This document shows positions 23,656-34,500 of a stretch of DNA of 64,000 nt, piece by piece. Under the pieces are notes generated by a model that saw only the letters and a list, made by a program, of their open reading frames with translations, searched no databases and was not told the DNA's origin. The translations under genes and the position numbers were made by a program. The stretch covers positions 124,001 through 188,000 of the forward strand of contig NZ_MSRR01000009.1 in NCBI RefSeq assembly GCF_001956585.1, read 5' to 3'. Positions within the stretch are counted from its first letter, which is position 1. Every line of letters begins with the position of its first letter. This DNA comes from Actinomyces naeslundii. GTDB lineage: Bacteria > Actinomycetota > Actinomycetes > Actinomycetales > Actinomycetaceae.

Positions 23656-25248
23656 ATGAGCACTGACACCTCTCCCCTCCGCCGCTCCCACCCTCCGTCG
23701 CAGCAGGTCAGACCCACGTCTCCCATCCGGTCGCGCAGCCTCCTGCCCCGCTGGGCCTGCGCGGTCCTGGCGGTCTGCCTGGCCCTGATGGTCTTTGCCG
23801 TCGGGCCGCACGCGCCGAAGGCCGACACCTCCTCCATCACGGGAGACAAGGACCTGGCCAAGCAGGTCATCAGCCTTCTGCCCGACGACTACCAGGCCCG
23901 CGGCATCCACGTCTCCGTCATCACCGCCGAGGGCGCCCGCCACGCCGGCATCGGCACCGCCGCCTCCGGCCAGCAGTACACGTCCACCACCCCCATGGAG
24001 ATCGGCTCGATCACCAAGACCTTCAGCGGCCAGCTCCTGGCCGATGCCGTCGCGCGCGGCGAGGTCAAGGCGAGCGACCCGCTGTCCACCCACCTGCCCG
24101 AGCTCGCCGGCACCCCGGCGGGCGAGGCCACCCTGGAGGAGGTCGCCTCGCACCGCTCCGGCATCCCGGGCGTCCCCTCACAGGACCAGACCTGGTTCGC
24201 GCTGCGAGGCGACATCCTGGGGCTCAACCCCTTCTCCGACAGCACCGACCAGCTCATCGAGAAGACCCGCACCACCGAGATGGGCAAGCGCGGCGAGTTC
24301 GCCTACTCCAACTTGGGCATCTCGCTGCTGGGTGAGGCCCTCAAGCGCGCCGCCGGGGCCGACTCCTGGAAGTCCTACATCTCGGAGCGGCTCTTCACGC
24401 CGCTGGGCATGGAGCACACGACCCTCATCGCCAACCAGTCGGAGATTCCCGACGGCGCCATCCACGGGGTCCAGGCCAATGGGCGCCGCGGCCAGTCGCT
24501 CAGCGGCACGGCCTCCAACCCGGCCGGTGCCGGGGTGTGGAGCACCCCGGAGGACATGACCCGCTACGCCCAGGCGGTCCTGACCGGCACAGCCCCCGGA
24601 GGTGACAGCCCCCAGGAGCCGCGGTGGCCGGCCGAGGTCTTGGCCGGCTTCCAGCTGCCGGGCGAGAAGATCGGCTACACCTGGTACACCGACGTCGTCG
24701 ACGGGCACACGATCATCAGCCACGGCGGCACCACGATGGAGTACATGACGCACCTGGCCATCGACAAGGAGTCGGGCAAGGCCGTCATGGTCTACACCGA
24801 CCAGAACACGGACGGCACCGCCGCCGCGCTCGCCGCGACGCTCCTGACCGACGGGCAGAAGATCTCGACGGCGCACCTACCGGTGCCGGCCGAGATGCTG
24901 CTCCAGGGCATGATCCTCGGCATCTTCACCATCCTGGCGCTGGTCATGGGCCTGTACACGGCCGCCCGCGCAGCGAGCGCACCCAGCCGCATGGCGGTGA
25001 TCTGCCGCGTGGCCGCACTCCTCGCCTGCCTGGCGGCGGCCGCGGCCTCGGGGCCCTGGGCGCACGTGCCCACCTGGATCCTGGCGGTGGCGTCGCTGCC
25101 CGGCCTGTACGGGATCGTCCGGGGCATGACGCTGTGGCCGGACCTGCCCACCCTGCCACGTCGCCGGGCCTGGCTCGGCTGGACACAGCTGGCACTGACT
25201 GTCGCCTTCGTCGCCGTCTGCCTGTTCGTCGCCTGGCCCAAGGCCTGA
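23656..25248 (+). CDS. Membrane-anchored serine beta-lactamase family hydrolase
   Basis: The 530-residue protein has one N-terminal membrane helix (about residues 32-50) and an extracytoplasmic class C/penicillin-binding-like domain with S118-I-T-K121, Y217-S-N219 and H356-G-G358. A C-terminal region of about 110 residues has four membrane helices. This layout matches esterase or D-Ala-D-Ala peptidase-like proteins of unknown substrate; it is not by itself evidence for antibiotic resistance. I chose the ATG at 23656; the earlier one lacks support. It is followed by a short hairpin and the M28 peptidase gene. Confidence 0.85.
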   Translation: MSTDTSPLRRSHPPSQQVRPTSPIRSRSLLPRWACAVLAVCLALMVFAVGPHAPKADTSSITGDKDLAKQVISLLPDDYQARGIHVSVITAEGARHAGIGTAASGQQYTSTTPMEIGSITKTFSGQLLADAVARGEVKASDPLSTHLPELAGTPAGEATLEEVASHRSGIPGVPSQDQTWFALRGDILGLNPFSDSTDQLIEKTRTTEMGKRGEFAYSNLGISLLGEALKRAAGADSWKSYISERLFTPLGMEHTTLIANQSEIPDGAIHGVQANGRRGQSLSGTASNPAGAGVWSTPEDMTRYAQAVLTGTAPGGDSPQEPRWPAEVLAGFQLPGEKIGYTWYTDVVDGHTIISHGGTTMEYMTHLAIDKESGKAVMVYTDQNTDGTAAALAATLLTDGQKISTAHLPVPAEMLLQGMILGIFTILALVMGLYTAARAASAPSRMAVICRVAALLACLAAAAASGPWAHVPTWILAVASLPGLYGIVRGMTLWPDLPTLPRRRAWLGWTQLALTVAFVAVCLFVAWPKA

Positions 25249-25281
25249 ACCGGCCGACCCGATGCTTTCTCAACCGTTGCC

Positions 25282-25299
25282 CTCCCCCAGGTGGGGGAG
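25282..25299. terminator. Short GC hairpin, copy 1
   Basis: CTCCCCC-AGGT-GGGGGAG lies 33 bases after the stop of the beta-lactamase-like gene. The same core occurs at 31348-31367. It has no T-run; transcription end or shared repeat. Confidence 0.4.
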
Positions 25300-25388
25300 C
25301 CGAGCCCCGCCCGCTTCCACCTGAAGACCACCAACTTCGACCTCTCGACCGATCAACACGTCATTTTCGAGTTCCTAGGTTCCTTGCC

Positions 25389-27173
25389 ATGACTACTCAC
25401 CGTTTCTCCGTACCCGATCTCTCCCGGCGCCTGCTGGCTCCGATCGCCGCCCTGCTGGGGCTGGTGGCGGGCCTGAGCGTCCTCATCCTGCCCTCCCCCG
25501 CACCGACCACCGCCGACCCGACCACGTTCTCCGCCGAGCGCGCCATGGCCTCCATCAACCGCCTCGCCGACGAACCCCACAGTGTCCTGCGCCGCGAAGC
25601 GCACGACCGGGCGCGCAACGACGTCATCGGCATGTTCACCGACCTCGGCTACACCCCCACCGTGCACTCCGACCCACTGTTCGACTTCAGCATCCCGGAG
25701 GACAAGGAGACCTTCGACATGCTGTCCACCGAGCAGCAGGCGGCGGTCAAGGACGCGCCAGCCGAGACGATCGTCGTCGACGTGCCGGGGAAGTCCGAGC
25801 GCACCATGGCGCTCATGGCCCACTACGACTCGGCCACGGTCGAGGCGGACGAGAACGGCCATCAGCACATCACCGACGGCACCTCTCCCGGGGCATCCGA
25901 CGACGGCTACGGCGTGGCCGCCATCGTCGAGACGCTCCGGGCTCTCAAGGCCGAGGGGCGCCAGCCGGAAAACTCGCTGAAGATTGTCATCACCGACGCA
26001 GAGGAGATCGGCCTCGTCGGCGCCCGCAACGAGATGCAACACCACCGCGCCGACTACGAGAACGTCGACCTCGTCCTCAACCTCGAGGCCCGCGGCACGA
26101 GCGGCCCGGCATTCATGTTCGAGACCTCTCCGAACAACAGCGCCGTCGCCGGCTACTTCCTCAGTCACGTGAAGCAGCCCGTGAGTAGCTCGCTGCTCCC
26201 CTCGCTGTATGCGCGCATGCCCAACGGCACCGACATGAATGTCCTCATCCCCAAGGGCTTCACGGTGCTCAACATCGCGGCGATCGGAGAGGCCGAGCAC
26301 TACCACCACGCCACCGACGCCCCGCGCTACGTCGACCACTCGACCCTCCAGCACTACGGCGACCAGGTCCTCAGCCTCACGCGGGCCTGGGCCTTCGACG
26401 GGCAGGCCCCCACGCTGACGGCCGACGGCGACCTCCACTTCTTCCAGCTGTGGCGGGGGCTGACGGTGCGCTACCCGGCCGCGGTCGGGACGGGGCTGGG
26501 CTGCCTGGCCGTCATCGCGGCACTCGGCGCCGTCGCAATGCGGGCCAGGTCGCTGCGCTGGAAGCGGGTCCTGGGGACCGTGTGGGGCCTGACGTGGCGA
26601 TCCGCACTCGCCTCCGCCGCGGCGGGGCTGGTGCAGCTCGGGGCCATGGCGATGAAGTGGGCGCCGGAGAGCGGACTCGGACCGAACCCGCTACTGCCGT
26701 GGATGTTCGCCGGCGGAGCCCTCATCGGGGTTGGGCTCACCGTGCGCTTCGTGGTGCGGCGCTGGAAGGAGGGGCTCGGGCAGGAGGCCGTCGCCGCGGT
26801 GCTGCTCCTGCTGGCGGCCGCCTGCATCCCGCTCATGGTGCTGTTGCCCGGCGCTGCCTACGTCCTGGTCCTCCCCACACTCGCCCTGGCGCTGACCGCC
26901 CTGGCGCCACAGCGGATGCGGCCGGTGGTCGGGGCGCTGGCGGCCTTCATCATCGTGGTGATCTTCGCCCCCACGGTCCTGCTCATCCACGAGCTGCTCA
27001 GCCTCGGCGCGGTGTGGGCGACCGTGTTCTTCGCGATCGTGCCGGTGGCGCCGCTGGCACTCGTGCTCCTGCAGGCAGGTTCCCGACGCACCCAGCGCAC
27101 CACCGCGCGGACCAGCAGCAGACCTGACGCCGCTCTCGACAGCGCTGCAGGTCCGGCCACCGCGACGGCCTAG
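25389..27173 (+). CDS. M28 family metallopeptidase with membrane domain
   Basis: The 594-residue protein starts with a membrane helix (residues 15-36), then an M28 zinc aminopeptidase domain with likely ligands H145 (MAHYDS), D171 (GASDDGYG), E206 after catalytic E205 (DAEEIGL), E233 (NLEARG) and H307 (HHATD). From about residue 355 there are about eight membrane helices, an FXNA/Pff1-like arrangement. The peptidase domain should face outside and remove N-terminal residues from peptides. The frame upstream of 25389 only mirrors the previous gene and is not coding. The neighbouring exported hydrolases suggest extracellular peptide use or wall turnover. Confidence 0.87.
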   Translation: MTTHRFSVPDLSRRLLAPIAALLGLVAGLSVLILPSPAPTTADPTTFSAERAMASINRLADEPHSVLRREAHDRARNDVIGMFTDLGYTPTVHSDPLFDFSIPEDKETFDMLSTEQQAAVKDAPAETIVVDVPGKSERTMALMAHYDSATVEADENGHQHITDGTSPGASDDGYGVAAIVETLRALKAEGRQPENSLKIVITDAEEIGLVGARNEMQHHRADYENVDLVLNLEARGTSGPAFMFETSPNNSAVAGYFLSHVKQPVSSSLLPSLYARMPNGTDMNVLIPKGFTVLNIAAIGEAEHYHHATDAPRYVDHSTLQHYGDQVLSLTRAWAFDGQAPTLTADGDLHFFQLWRGLTVRYPAAVGTGLGCLAVIAALGAVAMRARSLRWKRVLGTVWGLTWRSALASAAAGLVQLGAMAMKWAPESGLGPNPLLPWMFAGGALIGVGLTVRFVVRRWKEGLGQEAVAAVLLLLAAACIPLMVLLPGAAYVLVLPTLALALTALAPQRMRPVVGALAAFIIVVIFAPTVLLIHELLSLGAVWATVFFAIVPVAPLALVLLQAGSRRTQRTTARTSSRPDAALDSAAGPATATA

Positions 27174-27244
27174 GACGGCGCAGCCGCGAGCACGCCCACC
27201 GTACGGCCGTAGCCTGCCGCGTGCCGAAAGGTATGGACGCGTCA

Positions 27245-27292
27245 ACCTCCCGGAGGACGAAAACGGACCTCGTCCGTTTTCCTCCGGGAGGT
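27245..27292. terminator. Long bulged hairpin
   Basis: The arms at 27245-27268 and 27272-27292 pair over 21 bp, with a 3-base bulge near 27257-27259 and a loop of three bases. It is 71 bases after the M28 stop in a 356-base gap and probably marks the transcript end, though a T-run is lacking. The rest of the gap holds no supported gene. Confidence 0.5.
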
Positions 27293-27529
27293 CAATATCA
27301 TCTACCTGGGGGTCGCAAACCGGCGCCTCCAAGATCCTCCCGATGGTCGAGGAAACCGACACCGCCGCTCCTTTAACGTCGCAAGTGTCCGGGCGCCGCG
27401 GGGGCGCAGCCCGGGCGAAACCTACCAGCGGGAATGAGTCGGACACGAGGCATCGCGCCGCCCGCGGCCACCTCTGCCCGCGGCAGGTAGAGACCGAAGA
27501 CGTTCCAGCCCCCAAGGAGCAGAAACCCT

Positions 27530-29260
27530 ATGAAACCGATACCTCTCGCCGCGCGGAAGGCGGGCGCGGTCCTGGCAGCACTGATGCTGTCGACCGCCCT
27601 GACGGCCTGCCAACCACAGGCCTCCGCCGCCAGCACCACACCACCCACATCCGCACCCACGCCCACCGCCCAGGCCAGCACCCCTGCCAGCGGTTCCCCC
27701 GGCAGCTCCAGCAACTCCACCGGCAGCCCCGACGGTTCCAGCGACGGTTCCCAGAGCGACATTCCCCAAGGGCTGGAGAGCTTCTACAGCCAGAGCATCG
27801 ACTGGCAGGATTGCCCGGACGGCGCCCCTTTCAAATGCGGGACGGTCACCGTCCCCCTGGACTACGAGCACCCGGATGGCCGCACCATCACGATCGCCCT
27901 GAAGAAGCTCCCCGCCTCTGACGGCAACGCTGAGCACGGCTCCCTGTTCACCAACCCAGGAGGCCCCGGCGCCAGCGGCATTGAGACGGTGAAGGACCCG
28001 GCCGCTATGCCCGAGGAGCTTCGCGGTGCTTACGACATCATCGGATTCGATCCTCGGGGAGTCGGACAGTCCACCCCGATCACCTGCTGGACCGATGACG
28101 AGATCAAGCAGTCCCTGGCAGCCCCTGACGACGGCAGCACCAACCCAATGAAGCCGCTTAAAGGCGTCACCTCCAAGAACGTTCCGGCCCAGGACAAGAT
28201 CGACCAGGGCGCGGCCAACGCCGCCAGATGCGCCCAGCACTCCGAGGTCCCCGAGCTGCTCGACCACGTCGGCACCCGCGACGTCGCCCGCGACCTGGAC
28301 ATCCTGCGCGCCACGAACGGCAACGCGAAGCTGAACTACCTGGGCACCTCTTACGGGACCTACATCGGAGCCATCTACGCCGACCTCTTCCCCGGCCACG
28401 TCGGACGCACCGTCCTGAACGCGGCCATGAACCCGTCGCGGTACCGGACCGACAGCGACGCCGAGGTAGTAGCTTTCAAGGAAGGTGCCCTGCGCCAATA
28501 CGTGGAGCATTGCCAGGCCCAGAACGGCTGCCCCCTGACCGGCTCCACGGACGAGGCGGTCGCCCAGCTGACGACCTTCGTGGACGGCCTGGACAAGAAT
28601 CCCCTCACCGCGCCGGACTCCAATGTCACCGTCAACACGCAAGACGCCACCGCCATCGTCCAGCAGTACGCCGTCGAGAAACCGGACTGGGAGGCGCTGA
28701 CCGCCATGCTCAACCCGGCCATGAACAAGCGTGACGGCACCCTCATGGTGAAAGCGAAGCAGAGCGTGCCCGACCTGTCGCCGGAGACGACCGTCGAGGA
28801 GGCGGTCAGCAGCGCCAACAGCGAGGTCATGTTCGGCGCGGTCATCTGCAACGACTACCCGGACACGGGCGGCACCGCCTCCGACTGGGACGCGCAGTCA
28901 GCCGCCGAGAAGAAGAGCTACCCCTTCTTCGGCGGCACCTCGAACGCTATGGAGGCCTACTGCCGAGGCTGGGGGCACCGGGCACAGACCCCACCCCAGG
29001 AGACCCATGCCAAGGGATCTGCCCCGATCCTCGTCATCGGAACCACAGGAGACTCCCGAACCCTCTACCCCTGGGCCCAGAGCCTCACCGACCAGCTGGA
29101 CAACGGCCACCTGCTCACCGTCAAGGGCTACGGCCATGGCGCCTCCGGCAGCTGTGCCGGCGCCGCCATGATCGACTTCCTCGTCAACGGAACCGTCCCG
29201 GCAGAGGGAACCACCTGCGACGCCGGCCCCCAACAGGCCGCCGGCGGAGCCGAGGGCTGA
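27530..29260 (+). CDS. TAP-like alpha/beta hydrolase lipoprotein peptidase
   Basis: The 576-residue lipoprotein has the lipobox LTAC (C27), a Ser/Thr/Pro/Gly linker to about residue 80 and an alpha/beta hydrolase domain. The oxyanion motif is FTNPGGPGASG and the nucleophile is S274 in GTSYGT. The C-terminal segment (APILVIGTTGDSRTLYPWAQSL and GYGHGASG) supplies the acid and histidine, as in the TAP-like family of Streptomyces tripeptidyl aminopeptidases. It should release short peptides outside the cell. A strong ribosome site (AAGGAG) precedes the ATG. It follows two other exported hydrolases. Confidence 0.9.
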   Translation: MKPIPLAARKAGAVLAALMLSTALTACQPQASAASTTPPTSAPTPTAQASTPASGSPGSSSNSTGSPDGSSDGSQSDIPQGLESFYSQSIDWQDCPDGAPFKCGTVTVPLDYEHPDGRTITIALKKLPASDGNAEHGSLFTNPGGPGASGIETVKDPAAMPEELRGAYDIIGFDPRGVGQSTPITCWTDDEIKQSLAAPDDGSTNPMKPLKGVTSKNVPAQDKIDQGAANAARCAQHSEVPELLDHVGTRDVARDLDILRATNGNAKLNYLGTSYGTYIGAIYADLFPGHVGRTVLNAAMNPSRYRTDSDAEVVAFKEGALRQYVEHCQAQNGCPLTGSTDEAVAQLTTFVDGLDKNPLTAPDSNVTVNTQDATAIVQQYAVEKPDWEALTAMLNPAMNKRDGTLMVKAKQSVPDLSPETTVEEAVSSANSEVMFGAVICNDYPDTGGTASDWDAQSAAEKKSYPFFGGTSNAMEAYCRGWGHRAQTPPQETHAKGSAPILVIGTTGDSRTLYPWAQSLTDQLDNGHLLTVKGYGHGASGSCAGAAMIDFLVNGTVPAEGTTCDAGPQQAAGGAEG

Positions 29261-29375
29261 CGGACAGCACCGCACGTGCGGGACACTTCGGGGCCTCGGG
29301 CTCACTCCTGGCGAGTGGTCCGAGGTCCCAGTCTGTTGGGCGGGAGTGGGTGTCGTCGGGTCGGCGGCAGCAGGT

Positions 29376-30041
29376 TCAGCGAGGGACGTCGTCGACGGTG
29401 CACTCGGCCACGGCGACGGCGAGCTGGACCCGGTTGGTGACGCCGAACTTGTCCAGCAGGGCGGAGACGTGGGTCTTGACGGTGCTGGCACCGACGACGA
29501 GCTCCTCGGCGATCTCACCGTTACCCAGGCCCTGAGCCACGAGCAGAGCGACCTGACGCTCCCGGTCGGTAACGGTCTCGGGGAAGGCGCGGCGCTGCGG
29601 GGTGGCCTCGACGGCGGCCTCGACGAGCCGGTCCAGGACGGAGCCGGAGAAGGCCCGCTGGCCGTCGGCGGCGGCGTGCACGGCGCGGAAGATGATCTCG
29701 GGGGCGCTGTCCTTGAGCAGGAAGCCGGTGGCGCCGGCGCGTAGGGCGGCGGCGACCATCGCGTCGGTGTCGAAGGCGGTCAGCACGAGAACCTTGGTGT
29801 CAGGGCAGTCGGCGGCGATCTGGGCGGTGGCCCAGACGCCGTCGGTGCCGGGCATGTGCAGGTCCATGAGGACGACGTCGGGGCGCAGACTGCGCGCCGC
29901 GTCGTAGCCGCTGCGCCCGTCGGCCCCCTCGCCAAGGACCGTGACGCCGGAGTCGCCCTCGAGGACGAGACGCAAGGCGGCGCGCACGAGGGCATCGTCG
30001 TCAACGATGACAACACGTACACGGCGCTGCGGTGAGTCCAT
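29376..30041 (-). CDS. NarL/LuxR-family response regulator
   Basis: The 221-residue regulator has an acidic pocket IVDDD (residues 12-16), phospho-acceptor D60 (VVLMDLHMPG), LLKDS and a C-terminal LuxR HTH (VTDRERQVALLVAQGLGNGEIAEELVVGASTVKTHV). It is downstream of its kinase on the same strand, with a gap of 34 bases. Its targets are unknown: I see no copy of the tandem site found at 4930 near this system. Adjacent genes are an exported peptidase (convergent) and a helicase. Confidence 0.9.
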   Translation of the reverse strand: MDSPQRRVRVVIVDDDALVRAALRLVLEGDSGVTVLGEGADGRSGYDAARSLRPDVVLMDLHMPGTDGVWATAQIAADCPDTKVLVLTAFDTDAMVAAALRAGATGFLLKDSAPEIIFRAVHAAADGQRAFSGSVLDRLVEAAVEATPQRRAFPETVTDRERQVALLVAQGLGNGEIAEELVVGASTVKTHVSALLDKFGVTNRVQLAVAVAECTVDDVPR

Positions 30042-30075
30042 GCCGATTCCTTTGCTTGTTCAACTACCTGGGAGG

Positions 30076-31314
30076 CTACTGTACGTCGGGGTGGGCGGGG
30101 ACAGCAGCCATGACGATGAACTGCTCTGTGCGCTGCGAGACGTGCAGCTCGCCACCGAGAAGCCGCAGCCGCTCGCGCAGACCCTCCAGGCCCAGGCCGC
30201 CGCCGGGCGCCGCCGGCCGAGGCGTGGACGGGCAGTCATTGACGCACCGCACCACGAGGGCTGCGCCGTCGTCGCCGGGACCGTCGGAGGCCTCGACCTC
30301 ACAGTCGAGCCGCACCACGCCGCCGGTTCCGTGGCGGCGGGCGTTGGTGAGCAGCTCCTCGATGGTGCGCAGGACCGCGTGTCGGCTGCGGGCGTCGGCG
30401 GCCTCGAAGAAATCCGCCCAGGACCCGGCCAGGTGCAGTTCGATCTCCTGGCCGGCCTCCCGCTCCCAGGACAGGACGTCCTCGACATCGGACCAGGTGG
30501 CGCGGGCGCCGTCAGCGGAACCGTCGTCATGCAGGACAGCGAGGATCTGGCGCAGCTCGCGTCCGGAGTCGGCGGCGAGGGTGTGGATGCTGCCCGCGAT
30601 CTTGCTGACGCTGCCCAGATCCAGGTCGGTGCGGGTCTGAAGCGCGCCGGCGTGGAGGGAGACCAGGGAGAGGCGGTGGGCGAGGGAGTCGTGCATCTCG
30701 CGGGAGATGCGGGCGCGTTCCTCGGCGCGGCTCTGGGCGATGCGCGCCTCCTGCGTGGTGCGGATGAGGCGGGCCTCGCGGGAGGCCGAGCGCAGCAGCT
30801 CCTCACGGGCCTGCAGGTTGACGCCCAGCATGACGCAGACGATGCAGATCGGGAGACTACTGACTGCGTATGAGGCGACGGCCGATAGCGTGGCCTCTTC
30901 GCGAATCGGATTGAGGAGCGGAGACATGGACACACCCACGACCATGACGGCCACCACGACCGGTATCGCTTTCGCCCCTTTACGCATGCCGATGACGGTC
31001 GCAGACACAGAAGCCGCCACCTGCGGCCAGGTGGGGATGAGCCCCAGGAAGACGATAAGGATCGACAACGACGGGCGGGGTCCTCTGAGGACCGGGATGA
31101 GGAGGAGAAGACAGGTCAGGGAGATGAGTACGTGTCCGGCATACAACACCTGCCAGCGGTCCAGGCCCGGCACAACCGTGGAGCCGCCTTCCAGCTTGAG
31201 GTACACAATCAGGGCGAGCAGCGTCTGCACCACGGTGATCGAGGCGGTGCCGCTCCAGACGAGGATCTGCACCTTGCGGGCGTGCGTGCTGGAGGAGACG
31301 GAGGCGTCGGACAT
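30076..31314 (-). CDS. NarL-type sensor histidine kinase
   Basis: The 412-residue kinase has five or six membrane helices in the first 165 residues, a short coiled linker, phospho-acceptor H208 (RARISREMHDSLAHRLS) and an HATPase domain (TIEELLTNARRHG, then GGGLGLEGLRERLRLLGG). The multi-helix sensor with short loops resembles DesK-like kinases. It should phosphorylate the downstream regulator. The stimulus is unknown; membrane state or a lipophilic compound is a reasonable guess. Confidence 0.9.
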   Translation of the reverse strand: MSDASVSSSTHARKVQILVWSGTASITVVQTLLALIVYLKLEGGSTVVPGLDRWQVLYAGHVLISLTCLLLLIPVLRGPRPSLSILIVFLGLIPTWPQVAASVSATVIGMRKGAKAIPVVVAVMVVGVSMSPLLNPIREEATLSAVASYAVSSLPICIVCVMLGVNLQAREELLRSASREARLIRTTQEARIAQSRAEERARISREMHDSLAHRLSLVSLHAGALQTRTDLDLGSVSKIAGSIHTLAADSGRELRQILAVLHDDGSADGARATWSDVEDVLSWEREAGQEIELHLAGSWADFFEAADARSRHAVLRTIEELLTNARRHGTGGVVRLDCEVEASDGPGDDGAALVVRCVNDCPSTPRPAAPGGGLGLEGLRERLRLLGGELHVSQRTEQFIVMAAVPAHPDVQ

Positions 31315-31347
31315 GGGCCGACCCTACTGAGGGCGCCTGCGCGGGAG

Positions 31348-31367
31348 CCTCCCCCAGGTGGGGGAGG
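31348..31367. terminator. Short GC hairpin, copy 2
   Basis: CCTCCCCC-AGGT-GGGGGAGG has perfect 8-bp arms. It lies between the kinase start and the end of the upstream helicase gene, and shares its core with 25282-25299. It probably ends or processes the helicase mRNA, though 180 bases separate them. Confidence 0.45.
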
Positions 31368-31546
31368 CCGTTCGTCATCGTCAGCCGCGCGTGGCCGTGG
31401 GGTGGGTGTCACGTTCGTACCCTTTACCCCTCGAACGGGAGACATAAGGTAGGACCACGACAACCGGGGTGCAGGCAATCGGAGAACGGTGTCTCACTGG
31501 ATCTCCAACGACACCTTGCGCCTTCCAGTCCTGTCGGTGCTCTCGT

Positions 31547-34500
31547 TCAGCCCACCGTATCCACGGCCTGCTGAGGCTCCGGGGCGAGTGCAGAGGCGAG
31601 GTCCGCGAAATACGGATACTGCACCCAGGCGGTGCGGTCACCGATAACGTAGAGACGACGCTTCGCTCGGCTCGCGGCGACATTGACGAGATTGACGGTC
31701 GACGAGGCCCAGGCCTTCGCCCCAGGAGCGTCGGGCTTCCCTCCCAAAATCAGGAAGACCACATCCGCCTCCCGGCCCTGGGCGGTATGAATCGTACCGC
31801 CACACAACCCGGGATAACTCCTCGCGAGGGACTCCAACTCGTTAGCCACCACTCGGAACGGCGAGATGGCAATAATCTGCGACATTTTAATTTCGCGCCC
31901 TCGAAGATCGTCAAGCAGACGACGTAATAGTTTCATTTGATTCTTCTGAAGATGCGTACAGGATGGAATCTCCCGGACATCAAGCCATTGACTTGCTGGG
32001 ACTCTCAACCCCCGAGGCCCTTCAAGGAGAAATAGATCTGGATGATCACTATTATCAAGATAATGGTGAACACCGCTAACCATCATACCCCCATAAGCGA
32101 TCTCATTGCACAGCCTGAACATCGGATCGTCACATCGGCGATGCACTGTCAGTGGTGCACTCACCCACATGGGTTTCTCTCCGTGGCACAAAGTGGTTCC
32201 ATAGCGCGAAATGCGATCAGCAAGAGTCTGGACCGAGGCTTGCGGCGGAATCCAGACCGATGAGACACCGAACGCAGCTGCGATGTCATACTGAGCCTTG
32301 CGCGGCATCGTCACTACCGGCTGCAGTTGCAATGGGTCACCGACGACGATGACCCGCCGGGATCGCCAGATCCCTCCAACCGCGCCCTGCGGGCATATTT
32401 GTCCAGCCTCATCAATGAGCAACCATCCGAGAGACTCAGGACCAAGTCCCGTGAATAAACGGCCGAAGGAGGCGAAGGTCGTCGAAACCATCGGCACAGC
32501 CAGGAAGAAGATCTGCCACGCTGCGCGTATCTTTTCCGGCTCTAGACCACGAGGGTGAGCACCAGCAACTACCTCAATAGCCGCACGCAACCCCTTCACC
32601 ATATCTCCGGCCGCATTGGCAAGGAAGTCCTCATGGAGCCTCAGCGCTGCCAGGAACAGGTCAGACCGAGCCGCATCGAGCTCTGCGTCGAGCCATGGGG
32701 CATACTTCTCGCGGTCCTCTCTATCCCGCCTCTCATCCGGGTACCCGCGCCCATAGTGCTCACGGTCCTCAGCCACTTGCCAGCGCAGATCAGCCACTTC
32801 CTGGGAAAGGCGCTTGCATCGATTCTCAGCGCTTGCCAGCTCGCCAGAGATGTGCCGCGCCCGCTCGTCGAGGTACTGCGCATGCTGGCGCACCCGCTGC
32901 CAGTTCTGCTCCGCCGTCCGCAGCTTCTCCTCGAGTGGCTCCAACCGTTCCCTCCACTCGCGAGCAGCTCGCCCCAAGGTGAAGAGCGTCTCAAGCACCC
33001 CGGGCTTGATCTCCGCGTGCCGGTTCCGGATGCTGCCAGCCTCGGAGTACTCCGCCTGCGCACGCTCGATGACATTCGCATACCCCCAACTCTCGTCCGC
33101 AGCCTTGGCAGCCTCCAACGCAAGGCGCTGAGCCTGCGCTGCGAGTTCCAGCTCCTCCATGAGGGCATCCTTGAGACGCTCCATACGCCACTGAGCCGCT
33201 TCCCGCTGAGCGAGGAGCTCGTCGACTCGTCGCTCGGCCCGACGGAAGTCTTCTCGTGCCTGCGACCAACTCTTATATGGCACCTTTCCGTCACGCCACT
33301 GATTCAGACGCGTCTGCATGCGCGGAGCAGTTCCCGGAACGCGTTTCCCGTTCCCGTCTGTGACGTCGAACCAGAAGGCTTCACGAAAAGCTTTTCGATT
33401 CTGCTTACTACCTAATCTGGCCACCACCAGGCCCCAGGCCTTCCGCTCCGTTCTCTCAGCATCCTCACGTTTCCGTTCCCCGACATCCAAGGCCGCCAGA
33501 GCCGCAGAGGCAATGTCAGCAAAATAGTCGGCGTCTTCCCGCCATTTGCCATCGATCGCACCAAGGGCGGGAATCTCAACGCTGATGTTCTCAACGGCGG
33601 CATTGTTCGCTGAAGCGATAACCATCTCGAATCCAGTGAGTTCGGAACGCAGTTGCCTGACTTTGCACCAATGTTCACCACCAGTTCTCCATCGGTATGT
33701 AGTTTCAGTGAATGCATCCCCAGGACTCTTCAAGTCAGCGAGGCGCCGCGCGCGTTCAACAACATTGCCGGCCAGGATGTCGCGCAGCATCGTTGTCTTG
33801 CCGGTACCGGGAGGTCCGTTGACTCCCATCAGCCCACCTGCATCAGGCAGATCATCCAAGGCCCGGTTGACGGCGAACTGCTGACGCAACGCCAGGCCGT
33901 GCTCAGTATTGGAGGGCCACCGACCTTTCGGCAACCTGTCAACCCGGACTCCGGCGTCGGCAACGGTGTTGTCCCTGATGACGTCCTTCCTCCGCCCTAC
34001 GGGAAGGTTGGCGTCGGCGGTCAGGTACTCAGACAGTGCCGGCGGGCAGTCCCCATCCGATATCCCCGCCATGACTCCTGCAAGATCCTCAAGGAAGAAA
34101 CTGTTGAGAAAGTCGATGTTGGCAGCAGCATCGTCGGTACGACGACGGGATACAGCCACAGATGAGATAATGATACGTGAACTAGCGAGTTTAGGTACCC
34201 TAGCCACCCCAGAAACCTGATGAGATATATTTAGCAGCTCCAGCAACGACATCTCGTCCAGGATCGAGAAATCTCCAGCACCAATGACCGCCTGACGACT
34301 TTCCTTAAAAGCAGCCACCCTATCCTTGAATATCTCAGACACCTGATAGAATTCGTTAGCCCACAGTGACCTCGGTGTCTCACCCGTAATGCTGACCTGA
34401 GCCATAGCCCATAACGCAGAGGAAAGCGTCGCTGATTCAGCCAAGAGACTTCCATCCTCATCTAGGACGATCGCCGAACAGGCACTGAGACCGGCCGTAC

